Assembly (NCBI GenBank): GCA_019973155.2 | Contig: BPQB01000026.1 | Span: forward strand, 315,001 to 379,000 | Length of the DNA stretch: 64,000 nucleotides | Source: Phanerochaete sordida | Taxonomy: Eukaryota > Basidiomycota > Agaricomycetes > Polyporales > Phanerochaetaceae | Direction: 5' to 3' | Part shown: one piece after another, positions 11,919 through 23,256 of the stretch | Numbering within the stretch: the stretch's first letter is position 1 | Layout: every line of letters begins with the position of its first letter | Program-made: the position numbers and the translations under genes | The notes under the pieces: generated by a model | Databases searched by the model: none | Seen by the model: the letters and a program-made list of their open reading frames with translations, nothing else | What the model was told of the DNA's origin: nothing

Positions 11919-11997
11919 GGCCGACTAGCTCAGTTGGTTAGAGCGTGGTGCTAATATTGATACGCCAAGGTCGTCGGTTCGATCCCGGCGTTGGCCA
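11919..11997 (+). tRNA. tRNA-Ile (anticodon AAT) with an apparent 5-nt intron
   Basis: Acceptor GGCCGAC (11919-11925) pairs with GTTGGCC (11990-11996); discriminator A is at 11997. The D arm is AGCTCAGTTGGTTAGAGC. The T arm is GTCGG-TTCGATC-CCGGC (11973-11989). The anticodon stem TGGTG/CGCCA (11946-11950 with 11963-11967) encloses 12 nt where 7 are expected: CTAATA, TTGAT, A. Placing the extra 5 nt at the canonical 37/38 position leaves CTAATAA with anticodon AAT, the normal eukaryotic Ile tRNA. Confidence 0.9.
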
Positions 11998-13148
11998 GAT
12001 TTTTGTTTTTATGTCCATCATACATATATTATAGAGTTGTTCTCCAGTCTCGTGTATCGTTTGCATTCGCTTCGGTCGGTTTCCCATAACTTGTGCAGTG
12101 CGCTCATTGATTTCGCGTTCAAATTCTGCTAGAAAGTAGAGTGTAAACGACGTACGGCGCCGTTCGCGATTAATCCTAGTTCGACTCTGCTTCCATCATC
12201 TCGACAATCGGCTACACCGTACACCTTCTGGCCAGGGCGTTACTGCACAATTTTTTCATACGTATGGAACGTTAGGCAAGTGCTAGGTTGGTTCTGTGAT
12301 CTTCTCTCAAAAGAAATCACTCTGCAGCTGCTCTGCGCTCAAGATAGCCCCGCTGCGGTGCTGACGAAGCTGTCTCAGGACTCGCACATCAAATTTGGCA
12401 TGAGTTGAATTCGACATCGTGACAATGAACGCAGAAAGTCTCACACGACGTGCAGCTCCAGTGCTGCGCAGCTTGCCAGTACCGTTGTGGCGGAGACGGC
12501 AAGGCGGCGCTGATTGGCATAAAATGCACCGCGCAGCACCGGTGGGATGCCGTGGCTACCGCTCATTAAAGTTGAGTTATGCCACGGACGAGTTGCAGGC
12601 AATCTGAACATATTCGGTGGAGGTTCACCAAAGCCGGGCGCGCGTACCCACGTTTCGGATGCACTTGAGAGTCAATGTCATCATGTCGTCCGACCCCACT
12701 TCCAACAGGTCCCAGGGCACACACGAAAACTTCAAAGTTCTCCGTTATCTTCACATCGCGGTCCGCGAACGGATGCCTGCATCGGTCTGCGCTGCACACG
12801 CGGGCACGGTTATCGCAGCTTCCGGGCCATTGTTCCATTGATACGCCCAGCCTCGGTCGGGAACAGGACGATCGCTTTGGGCATCTTCCAGGGCGCCCTG
12901 GTCATTCCGCAGGCTCGAGGGTCGACTTGTGGTGCTGCGTACGACCCACCGTTCGAAATCAAAATGAAAGACCTCCACTAATGCGGCATGCGGCATTGCC
13001 AGGGGCGTGGTGCGGCACGTCTGCCATAGATATTGGTACGTTTGCTTCCATGCCCTGAATGCCGTTCGTTGTTCCGCATGGGAGCTTACTCCGTAATTGA
13101 CAGCTGCTCGTGTCCGCATTGGACGGTTCTAGATACACTCTGAGACTC
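11998..13148. other. Intergenic region
   Basis: More than 1.1 kb with no recognisable gene. A T-run (TTTTTGTTTTT) directly after the tRNA at about 12000 is the expected RNA polymerase III terminator. Open frames here lack coding character. Confidence 0.45.
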
Positions 13149-13156
13149 TATAAATA
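13149..13156 (+). promoter_or_regulatory. TATA box of the small secreted peptide gene
   Basis: TATAAATA sits 78 bp upstream of the ATG at 13234. A strong TATA box before such a short frame supports the frame being a real transcription unit. Confidence 0.55.
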
Positions 13157-13233
13157 CCGCGTGCTCATGACCCTTGAGCCAGGAACGCCCATCCGCAACT
13201 CCCACATCGTTGCCAGAGTGCTCAGCCTCCATC

Positions 13234-13415
13234 ATGCGCGTCCTTACCGCACTGTCCGTCGTGCTCGTTGTCGCCGTCGCATCGGTGTTTGCTACCCCCG
13301 TCCCCGTAAGTCTGCATCGGTAATGCGCATTGCTTGGGATGCTCACGCAGTGCAGGGCGAGGATATCATCCCCAACGCAGACTGGAAGCGTGAGGCGGAT
13401 CCCAAAATGTCGTAA
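13234..13415 (+). CDS. Small secreted peptide precursor, 43 aa, with a Lys-Arg-Glu-Ala site
   Basis: Two exons, 13234-13305 and 13356-13415. The 50-nt intron begins GTAAGT and ends GTGCAG. Exon 1 encodes an almost pure signal peptide (LTALSVVLVVAVASVFA, then TPVP). Exon 2 encodes GEDIIPNADWKREADPKMS and a stop. After signal cleavage only about 20 residues remain. They contain KR-EA, the arrangement cut by Kex2 and then dipeptidyl aminopeptidase in yeast alpha-factor. There is no C-terminal CaaX box, so it is not a typical basidiomycete lipopeptide pheromone. Possibilities are a short secreted signal or a fast-evolving effector-like protein. The intron, TATA box and signal peptide agree, but the gene is too short for certainty. 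Confidence 0.55.
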
Positions 13416-14144
13416 CTACACATGGCCGGTTGGTGCGTAGATCATGCCCAGGTGTCAAGTGTATCAGCGTTGACTTGATGATCCTGCATAGTAAACAGTT
13501 CAGTCCAGCTGAACGCCGCCGATAGCCATGCATGCTAGTACACATCCTCTACCTTTCGTGGCTCGTTCGCTATATACCCTACTCTTCGACACTGTCAACA
13601 ATACCGATATAAGCAAGAGTCATCATGGACTTGCCAACGTATCTGTAGCATATTGACCGACTTTCCAGTAATTATTTGACACATGCTTCTGAGCCCACCT
13701 TCTGCACTCCGCGTCGGTCGCAGATGATTCTTGAGAGAGGTCGTTGCCCGATGGCTTTACAACTATCGTCCTCGTTCTGCGATCATGGATTTCCGCTGCA
13801 CACGCGGCTACAAAATACTTACGATAGAGCAGGGTCGACGCCGGAGCCAGTCACGGTGGTACACTAGTGCGATCTGAGATAAAATTGAAACAAGCTTGAC
13901 AATTGAAGTGAGATTAAAAAGGCCTCCGTTGAGCAGATTCAGGGAAAGACTCTTCTAGCACGAGGCCCGCGGTCTCGCCACGCAGGCGTCGCGGGCCAAG
14001 GAACAGCAAGGACTCGGAGGCTGGGGCCTGGGCTGGATTCGGTCACGGCAAAGTCACGTAACTGTCACCAGTGACACATGGCGACCGTGACAGTGTCCTC
14101 CGCGCGTAGACGCCGTCGGCTGCTCACCGACCTCCACTTCGAAC
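13416..14144. promoter_or_regulatory. Upstream region of the Pol epsilon gene with a GTCAC/GTGAC cluster
   Basis: No gene was seen. Five GTCAC or GTGAC pentamers occur between 14042 and 14091, including the 14-bp inverted repeat TGTCACCAGTGACA at 14063-14076. A GGCCCGCG/CGCGGGCC inverted pair lies at 13964-13997. No MluI cell-cycle box (ACGCGT) was seen, although replication genes often have one in yeasts. Confidence 0.45.
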
Positions 14145-17100
14145 ATGGCGCGTGGCTCGTTTTCCGGGGCCGCTAAACGAGGCCGCGGGGGCTCAAGATT
14201 CCCCAATCGCGGGGGCAACTTACACTTTCGAGGGCGAGGGCGAGGGCGAGGCAGAGGAGGAGGCCCATCGAACGGCCAGCCCGGTCCACAACGCGAGGAC
14301 GATGGCACGCAGCTCGCAGAGCGCTTCGAGCAAGTCAGGTTACAGGACGAGATAGATGAGAAGATGGGCTTTGCGAGGGTGTCAGAAGGACCTACGAAGG
14401 AAGGGTGGTTGGTCAACATGCACCCGGTGCGTGCTTACTTCTCCACACCGCTTCACTGAGCTCATTACAGACGCGTAGACATTGATGAAAGACGCGGAAT
14501 GGCCATCTGGAAAGGCTGCAGTAGACTTCTTTTTCATTCAGGAAGACGGTGGCCTGTTCAAATGCACGCTACAATACGAGCCGTACTTTTATATTGCATG
14601 CAAGGTTCGTGTCGGGAGGTTGGCCGATAGTGTGCATGAGCTAAGTCTGCATCCCATAGAACGGGATGGAAACCGTCATCGAAGAATGGCTGCTGAAGAA
14701 ATACGAGGGCATAATATGTCGTATCACTCGTCGGAAGAAGGAAGACCTGAAGATGCCGAATCACCTTCTCGGCCACCGGCGACTGTACCTTCAGCTACAC
14801 TTCAGGAACGTATCAGACCTGCTCACGGTCCGAAGAGACATCATGCCTTTGGCTCTGGCAAATAGCGCAAAGCTAGATGCCGTTGACGCATACGCGGAGG
14901 TCGTTCAAGCCACGGCTAACGAGGCGAGCATGTCCATTGAGGTCGACTCCGAGTGGGCCATGGACGTCGACAATGCTGCTTTCGGTGGTCGAGGGAGCAA
15001 GGATCGTGATCCTCGGGAAGGCATCATCGACATACGGGAGTACGACGTCCCGTACTATCTGCGAGTCGCCATGGACAACGAGATTCGCGTCGGTTTGTGG
15101 TACGCTATCACGTTCGAGACGGGGCAGCCCATCTTCAGACAGCTAGTCGAACGTGTGAAGCGTGCCGACCCAGTCGTCATGGCGTACGATATCGAGACGA
15201 CCAAGGCACCACTCAAGTTCCCGGACCAGGCGATAGACCAGGTCATGATGATCTCGTACATGGTCGACGGCCAGGGCTTCCTCATCACGAACCGCGAGAT
15301 CGTCAGCGAGGATATCGACGACTTCGAGTATACGCCGAAAGAAGGTTACGAGGGCCCCTTCACGGTCTTCAACGAAACTGACGAGGTATGTACCGCAATT
15401 TCGCTACTGCATACCGACTCACGTATACATACAGCCTTCTTTGATTCGTCGCTTCTTTTCGCATATCCAAGAAGTGAAACCCACGGTTATGGCGACATTC
15501 AACGGAGACTTCTTCGATTTTCCGTTCCTCTGCGCAAGGGCAAAAGTACACGGAATAGACATGTTCCTTGAGACAGGCTTCGCCATTGACTCAGAAGAGG
15601 AGTTCAAGAGCAAGACCTGTGTACACATGGACTGTTTCCGCTGGGTCAAGCGCGACTCCTATCTGCCGCAAGGTAGTCAGGGTTTGAAGGCTGTCACCAC
15701 AGCGAAGCTTGGGTACAATCCTATCGAACTCGACCCCGAGCTCATGACTCCGTGAGTGGACGCTTCTGCTAGACCTACAATTCGCTCATTATACCCTAGG
15801 TACGCAATGGAGCAACCGCAAGTTCTCGCCCAGTACTCCGTCTCCGATGCAGTGGCAACATACTATCTCTACATGAAATACGTCCACCCCTTCATCTTCT
15901 CACTGTGCAACATCATTCCCCTCACTGGTGACGAGGTCTTGCGAAAAGGGTCGGGCACACTTTGCGAGACGCTGCTCATGGTACGTGCTGGCTATCGCGT
16001 GGCGTCACTCGCTTATACATGTCGGTAGGTTGAAGCGTTCCGTGGTAACGTTATCATGCCCAACAAGCACGAGGATGCGCATGGCCAGATGTACGACGGA
16101 CATTTAGTCGCATCTGAGACCTACGTCGGAGGTCACGTCGAGGCGTTAGAAGCCGGTGTGTTCCGGAGCGATATCCCAACACATTTCAAGATCGAGCCGT
16201 CTGCTGTCCAGCAGGTAAGCCTACCTTCGTGTGCAAAAGATGATGCTGACTAGAACATTATAGCTCATTGACCAGTTGGACGCTGCTCTCACATTCTGTA
16301 TCACTGAGGAATCGAAGTCGTCGCTCGAGAGCGTGACGAACTACGACGAGGTGAAAGCGCAGATCCAGGCGAAGCTCGAGGAAATGCGCGACAACCCTCT
16401 CCGCACAGACAGCCCACTCATCTACCATTTGGACGTCGCCGCCATGTACCCCAACATCATGTTGTCAAATCGACTCCAACCAGACTCCGTCGTGGACGAG
16501 TCCGTGTGCGCCGTCTGCGACTTCAACCGTCCCGGCAAGAGCTGCGACCGGCGGATGACATGGGCGTGGCGAGGAGAGTTCTTCCCGGCCCGGCGCGACG
16601 AATTCAACATGATCAAACACGCGTTGAACCAGGAATCGTTCCCTCCCAAGAAGCCTGGCTTGCCTCAGCGAAAGTTTGGCGACCTCTCGCCTGCTGAACA
16701 GACCGCACTCCTCCACAAGCGTCTCGGCGATTACTCGCGCAAGGTATACAAGAAGGTCAAGGATACGAAGGTCGAGAACCGCGAGGCGATCATCTGCCAA
16801 AGGGAGAATCCCTTCTACATCGACACGGTGCGCCGCTTTCGTGACCGTCGTTACGAGTACAAGGGTCTGCATAAGACCTGGAAGAAGAATCACGATAACG
16901 TCGTCTCCGAGGGCCGCTCCATCGCGGAAGTTGACGAGGCGAAGAAGATGATCGTGCTCTACGACTCGCTGCAGCTCGCCCACAAGTGCATTCTCAACTC
17001 CTTCTACGGCTACGTCATGCGCAAGGGTGCCCGCTGGCATTCGATCGAGATGGCCGGTATCACCTGTCTGACGGGTGCGACTATCATTCAGATGGCGCGG

Positions 17101-20100
17101 CAGCTCGTCGAGCAGATCGGTCGCCCCCTCGAGCTCGACACGGATGGTATCTGGTGTATGCTTCCTGGCATCTTCCCCGAGAACTTCAAGTTTAAGCTCG
17201 CGAACGGAAAGGCCATCGCGTTCTCCTACCCTTGCACTATGCTCAACCATCTCGTCCACGCTGAGTTCACCAACCACCAGTACCACGACTTCGATCCGGA
17301 GACCGGCGACTATAAGATCCACAGCGAAAACTCGATCTTTTTCGAGCTGGATGGCCCGTACAAGGCGATGATCCTTCCCTCGTCCAAGGAGGAGGACAAG
17401 CTCTTGAAGAAGCGCTATGCCGTCTTCAACGACGATGGGTCGCTCGCGGAGTTGAAGGGCTTCGAGGTCAAGCGTCGAGGGGAGCTGCAGCTCATCAAGA
17501 TCTTCCAGTCTCAGATCTTCGAGAATTTTCTGCTCGGCACTACGCTTGAAGAGTGCTACGCCGCAGTAGCGCAGATTGCAGACAGGTGGCTCGACGTGCT
17601 CTTCAGCAAGGCCGACAGCCTTTCGGACGAAGAGCTGGTGGAGCTCATTGCCGAAAATCGCAGCATGTCTAAGACCTTGGCGGAGTACGCGGGCCAGAAG
17701 TCGACGTCGATCAGCACCGCCAAGCGACTTGCCGAGTTCCTGGGTGACCAGATGGTCAAGGACAAGGGTCTCGCGTGCAAGTTCATCATTTCTGCGAAGC
17801 CGCCTGGCGCGCCCGTCACCGAGCGTGCGGTGCCGGTCGCCATTTTTTCCGCCGAGGAGAGCGTGAAGCGAACGTACCTGCGGAAGTGGCTGAAGGACAA
17901 CAGTCTCACGAACTTCGAGCTCCGTTCGATCCTCGACTGGGACTACTACATCGAACGCTTGGGCTCCGTCATCCAAAAGATCATCACCATCCCCGCGGCA
18001 ATGCAGAAGGTCGCGAATCCCGTCCCGCGCATTCGCCATCCCGACTGGCTGCACCGACGTGTCGTGGCTGCAGGCGACAAGTTCCGCCAACACAAGATGA
18101 CGGAGTACTTCAGCAAGATGGCCGTCGACGCTTCCGAGACACAACAAACCGAAGGCGACATCGAGGATATCGGCAGCACGCAAGATCAGACCGGGCGCAA
18201 GCGTATTGCGGTCGTCAATCGCAAGCCAACCCGCCGTGAGGAGACACCGGATCCTGAGGCGGAACAGCAGCTTCCCAAGGTCAAACCCGAGGTGAACTAC
18301 ACTGCGTGGTTGAAGGGTGCGAGGGTCCGCTGGCGGCAGAAGCTAGCGAAGAAGCTCGGCTTCAGCGATGACACGGTCGTACCCGAGATGTTCAAGAGCG
18401 TCCGTATCAAGAACATGGGCCGTTGGGACATCGTGCAGATTCGCCCGACGAGGACGCCGGGAAAGTTCACCCTTTGGCTTGCGACCGACACAGGCCTCAC
18501 GTCCGTGCCTCTTCGCATCCCGAGGGAGTTTTACGTACATTTGCGTATGACACCCAAACGCGATCATTTCAGGACCGACCTGTATGGCGTCGAGAAGGTC
18601 GTACGGACATTGCCCCGCGATCAACCCTGCGCCAACCTGTACAAGCTTTCTGTCCGGGAGGAGACATTCCTCGAGGAGCAAGAACATTTCATCCATCTCA
18701 CCAACGATCCTAGCGTTGATGGAGTGTACGAGCAGCAGGTAGGAGCACAGGAGAACTTCCGCGAATGCCGTCTACTGACTCGACTATCTAGGTCCCTTTG
18801 ATTACTCGCGCGTTGCTCAAGCTAGGCAAGACCTGTGCGACCGACATCAGCGGCTTGACACTTAACCGCGCTGAGGTCGCCGGATTCGACCTTAGCCAAC
18901 TTGACCGAGCAATGGCAAACTCATCGCGGTCGAAATACCTGGACGAAGGACGATCCGCCAAATATGCGTTCCTCTTCCACGCGATGTCCGGCTCCGCCAA
19001 TGTCCACGTATTTGGCTTGTTCCTGCCGTCTGGTCCCGTCAGGCTGCACCTCGTCGATCCAGCGACTCGCCGCCAGGGACTCGTGCGTCTACCAGAGACC
19101 TACCTAGACTTGCTGAAGAAGCGTCCGAATCAGGGAGCCAACATCTCCTTCGCGTATCCTGATGCCCTTGACTTCACATCTACCTACCATGCGAACGACC
19201 TCACAGCTTTGAAAGCGATCTCTCGCGAACTTGGTCTGGTGGAGAGCCAGGGCCTGACGGTCGTCATCTCGTCCATCAAAGAGCAGACCTACTTTGATGC
19301 ATTCGTCCCGAAGCTGGCGAAGTTTCCAGTCCTGTCAATGTCGAAGGCCAAAGCTCTCCACTCCCTCGACGTTCTACCCTGGCAGCCCGCTGCCGCCCAG
19401 AAGATGCTCCGTCGCTACCTCACCGTCGGCGCCTGGTTGGATCGTACCATTGCTCTTGCGGACTACTACGACGTCCCGATTGGCCACATTGATGGCGATC
19501 AGCCGTTGTTACTTACCGACATCGAGTTCGCCCGGAGGCTAACAGCCCAGGATATCCTGCTTTGGTGGTCGCCGACCGACCGACCCGACCTAGGCGGAAT
19601 AGAAGACGATCGTCGGCCCACGGAAGAGCTACCCAAGACCGAGTTCATGTCCCCAGGATGCTACTCGAACGTCTGTCTAGAGATTACGGTTCGCAATCTG
19701 GCCGTCGATGCAGTCCTGCATTCGATGATCGTCAACGAGCTGGAGGGTAGCGGTGGCGCTACCGCGTTTGACACGACGAAGAACCTGGATCAGTACGCCG
19801 GCGAGGATACTCAGAAAGACTTAACCCTTGGCGAGTCTAGCGTATCGCCGGTAACCTTCAGCATCCTCCGGGGCATGGTGAAGACATGGCTGCTAGACAA
19901 GATCCACGGCAACTTCGAGAGTCCCGCCACGTTAGCCATCGACCACTTCTGGCGATGGGCCAGTTCAAACGCTTCGAACCTTTATGAGCCTAGTCTCCAT
20001 CGGTTCATTCACGGCCTCATGCGCAAGACATTCATTCAGATGCTGGCCGAATTCAAGCGGCTCGGATCGCACGTCGTCTATGCCGACCTGAGCAGGATTC

Positions 20101-21261
20101 TCCTCGTCACTTCCAAACCTCCGGGGACAGCGCATGCCTACGCTACCTATATCACCACCGCCGTCACATCGCATGAACTCTTCCAACACGTCTACCTTAA
20201 CACGGAGCGTTTCTACGACTTCCTCATCTTCATGGACCCAGCCAACCTGGGCGGCATTGTCTGCGAAGACCCGCTCGCCGTCGACCCGCCCGAGGAGCTG
20301 TGCTTGGAGATGCGCTGGAACATCCAATCGTTTTTGCCTCCTGCTATGCAGGAAGACTTCAAGAAGGCCATTCGCTACTTCCTGGTCGAGTTCTTCAAGG
20401 TCAAGCAGAAGAGCAACGCCGGTGGTCGGGCTCCGCTCCGTGCTATCCAGAACGACGGGCCAGATGCGACGCAGCCGGACATAGGGAAGACGAAGGAGCA
20501 GGAAGATAGCAAGGAGTTTATCCAGCGCAAGCTTCTACGAAGAATGCTCAAGATGGTCGGAAATGTAATCGAACGTCACCGCGAGGCTATGATGGACGAA
20601 GAAGCCCTGGCTCAATGGCAATTCCCCGTGCTTCCTGGGTCGCACCTCCACATGACGAACCCTGTCCTCGAATTCGTCAAGTTCACATGCGCTGTCTTCG
20701 CACTGTCCAAGGAGTATCAGATCGAGGTCGGCATCCTCAAGCGCAACATGCTCGACCTCGTTGGCGTGCGGGAATTCTCGTCCGAGGCGGCGTTCCAAAA
20801 TCCTTGCGAGCCGCTGAAGCTTTCTAACGTCCCCTGCCGGCATTGTGACTCTCTGCGCGACTTCGACTTCTGCCGCGACCCCGAGCTGCTCGAGCTCGCC
20901 GGCCAGAGCGCTCCGCGTTGGACGTGCGCTCAATGCTATGGAGAGTACGACCGGACCATGATCGAGTTCTCCCTCATCGAGATGGTCTGGGAGCTCGAGC
21001 GGCGGTTCGCACAGCAGGATCTGCGCTGCAACAAGTGCAAGCAGATTCAGTCTGACAACGTCTCGCGGTTCTGCCAATGCTCCGGCAATTACCAGCTCAC
21101 TATCAGCAAGGCCGACGTCCGACGGCGGCTGCGGACCATGGTCAACGTTGCGCTGGTTCACAAGTTCCCAAGGCTAAGGGTATGTTCTCTCCTGTCGTCA
21201 CAAACCCCTATTCTGACTGTTCCCACAGGAGTGCGCCGAGTCTCTGTTGAACTCTTGGTAA
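14145..21261 (+). CDS. POL2: DNA polymerase epsilon catalytic subunit, 2237 aa
   Basis: Nine exons: 14145-14426, 14479-14604, 14660-15385, 15435-15751, 15800-15980, 16029-16214, 16264-18738, 18792-21179, 21229-21261. This is the leading-strand replicative polymerase (B family). Proofreading exonuclease motif DIE is near residues 313-315. Polymerase motif [11 protein letters not shown], is near 663; motif C, DTD, is at about 898-900. The PIP-box-like QHKMTEYF at about 1215 would bind PCNA. The inactive C-terminal polymerase half follows, ending with CysA (CRHC, from about 2113) and CysB (CNKC..CQC, from about 2177), which contact Dpb2 and hold metal or Fe-S. Length is close to the yeast protein. 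Odd point: the N-terminus carries an RG-rich tract (about residues 20-45) not needed for catalysis. The start at 14145 keeps this tract. Confidence 0.97.
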
Positions 21262-21445
21262 ATTATGTTCTGCAACTACTTCTCTCGATGTCGTTTTGCT
21301 GTCAGCTTGCTATCGGATGTATACCACCTGTATTACTTTTGTACCCATAGAGCACATTCACTTAATGCATCCTTGATTATATCCAGCGATGGACCGCTAT
21401 GAGAGAGCCCGAGTTGGGAGCCACAGATCGTAAGGGCCTGATGAG

Positions 21446-23256
21446 TCACACGGCTCCATATCCAACTTCGACCCCTGGTGGAGCCGTCTCCTTCGCCCTG
21501 GACGGCTCAAAATCCATCTCTCCCTTCAGATCCTCATAAAACTCCCTCGTCATGCCCGCCTTCTCCCTATCCTCGACGTTGAAGGGCCCCTTCACGTCTC
21601 CGCGCCAGCCCCGGCGCACCTCGTCGCGGAAGGTCGCGACGGGGTCGACGCCCTCGCGCTCGCAGAGCCACGTGAACCAGCGGTGGCCGGCGGTGACGTG
21701 CGTGACCTCGTCGGCGTGGATGATCTCGAGCACGCTCACGCTGTCCGCGTCGCCCGCCCGCGCAAACTTCGCGATCGTGCCCGGGTTGACGTCGAGCCCG
21801 CGCGCCTCGTGCACGAGGTGGATGATAGCGAGCCGCGCGCGCAGCGAGCCGAACGTCGCGCGGGCGGACTCCCACAGCGCGGCGTGCACGGGCAGCGATC
21901 CGTAAGGTGTCGCTGGGGACAGCGCCGCGAGCCGCGAGGTCAGCAGCGTGAAGTGCTTCGACTCGTCCAGCGCCATCTTCGTGAAGTCGGAGAAGAAGGC
22001 GGGCGGCAGGTCTGGGTTGCTTGGGCCGAAGCGTGCGATGATGTCCCACCTAGCTGACCTTCAGCGAAGGACACTATGAGACTTGGGTTCGCGACTTACG
22101 CTAAGTCAATGCTATTGAAGCCCGAAGTCATCAGTTTAATTCTTGACAGCGTAACTGGACGCAGTGGTTACTTACGCCCATTGCTCAATATTTGCAAGCG
22201 CGTGCAGCATTACAGCCCTGTTTTTCCGTTTGCCCATCTGCCGGGAGTCGACCGTGTTCTTCGCGACAGCTTCTTCCCGAGGCGGCTCCTCAGGCGGCCG
22301 AAGTGCGCTGGCTGAGCGGTGGCCGATAGACTTGATGGCCCCTGTCCGGAAGCCATTGACAGCATGTCTTGTTCGCTGTACCTAGGTAGGGCGTCAGTGC
22401 CCGGGCAAAGAAGGCGAAGCTGCTGACAGACCTTGAGAGTAGGGTCAACGGTGTTGAGTATAAGCACAGCCCAGTCGATCAGCGTTTTCGGCGGGTTTTC
22501 TGTCGGGACTACAGGCTCAGGGGGAAGGTCTGCTCGCTTTTCTGATTTTGAAGATAGCGACAAGTGCGAGAGATCGAGAGGCGGCGGTGGTGGATCTGCG
22601 AAATCTGTGATGCATGGTCTATAAGTGTTAAAGGAGAAGGAGCATCCAAGCTCTGACCTTCGGAGACAGGTCTGAATTCAACCAATCGCCAGTTGGTACC
22701 GCTTTCTGGCGTCTCAACCCAGACCTTCTCTTCCGGAGAATCGGGATCGTCCGGACGAACCTGCACGGCATATGTACACGCTTTCAGCCCTGTCTCGCTG
22801 TGTCCAGTCTTCAGATCGAAGTCATATCTAGAGAGCCGCATTTAGTATTTAGTATTTTTGTGTCCTCGCTACTGCAAAGCCCAAGTTCACCTGTGCCATG
22901 GGCAGACGAGTACGAGACTGCTGTCACATTCCTCGATCTCTGCATGGGAGATATCTGCCCCAAGATGCGGGCATTGTGCCTCCATAGCATACAGCTGCTG
23001 CGCCACATTCTGCGACTCTGCAGACGAGAGGTCCTCTTCCGAAGTGCTGATTTTATTTGCGACTGCGGACTCCGAAGGCGTAAGTCGGAAGAGGATCAAT
23101 TGGTGATACACTCCCTCTTGCGAACGCAGCGTCAACAAGTAGCGGAAGTGCGTCAAAAGGTTCTTCAGTGGTGAAACCCTTCGTTTGGTTTGTCAATATG
23201 CACACTGCGCTCAGTATGAAGGAGGCCCCTTACGGTAAAAATTGCTGCCGCGTCAT
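21446..23256 (-). CDS. Rieske [2Fe-2S] - DUF455 (ferritin-like) fusion protein, 491 aa
   Basis: Seven minus-strand exons: 23234-23256, 22891-23178, 22658-22827, 22432-22604, 22176-22381, 22100-22111 (12 nt), 21446-22049. All frames fit. Residues 1-170 form a Rieske domain with cluster ligands C77-x-H79 (CPHLGA) and C100-x2-H103 (CPWHRYDFD), of the nitrite reductase small-subunit/ferredoxin type. Residues from about 183 form a DUF455 helical domain with conserved segments (ILNTVDP, QRTRHAV, HALANIE, DESKHF, IHLVHEARGLDV, HADEVTHV) resembling MiaE-like di-iron ferritin folds. Electron delivery from Rieske to a di-iron site is a natural guess; the reaction is unknown. The usual AHIE motif reads ANIE here (AAT codon), removing a probable metal-ligand His. 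Confidence 0.85.

Noticed and set aside
12547..12981. 144-codon plus-strand frame after the tRNA
   Set aside because: No recognisable motif, no promoter signal before it, and comparable frames occur in other phases.
13234..13415. Small peptide as a mating pheromone precursor
   Set aside because: Basidiomycete pheromones end in a CaaX box and lack a signal peptide; this one has a signal peptide and ends Lys-Met-Ser.
16465..18183. 572-codon minus-strand frame opposite the Pol epsilon core
   Set aside because: It is the antisense shadow of strongly conserved polymerase codons; Leu/Val/Arg/Asp-biased composition is typical of such mirrors.
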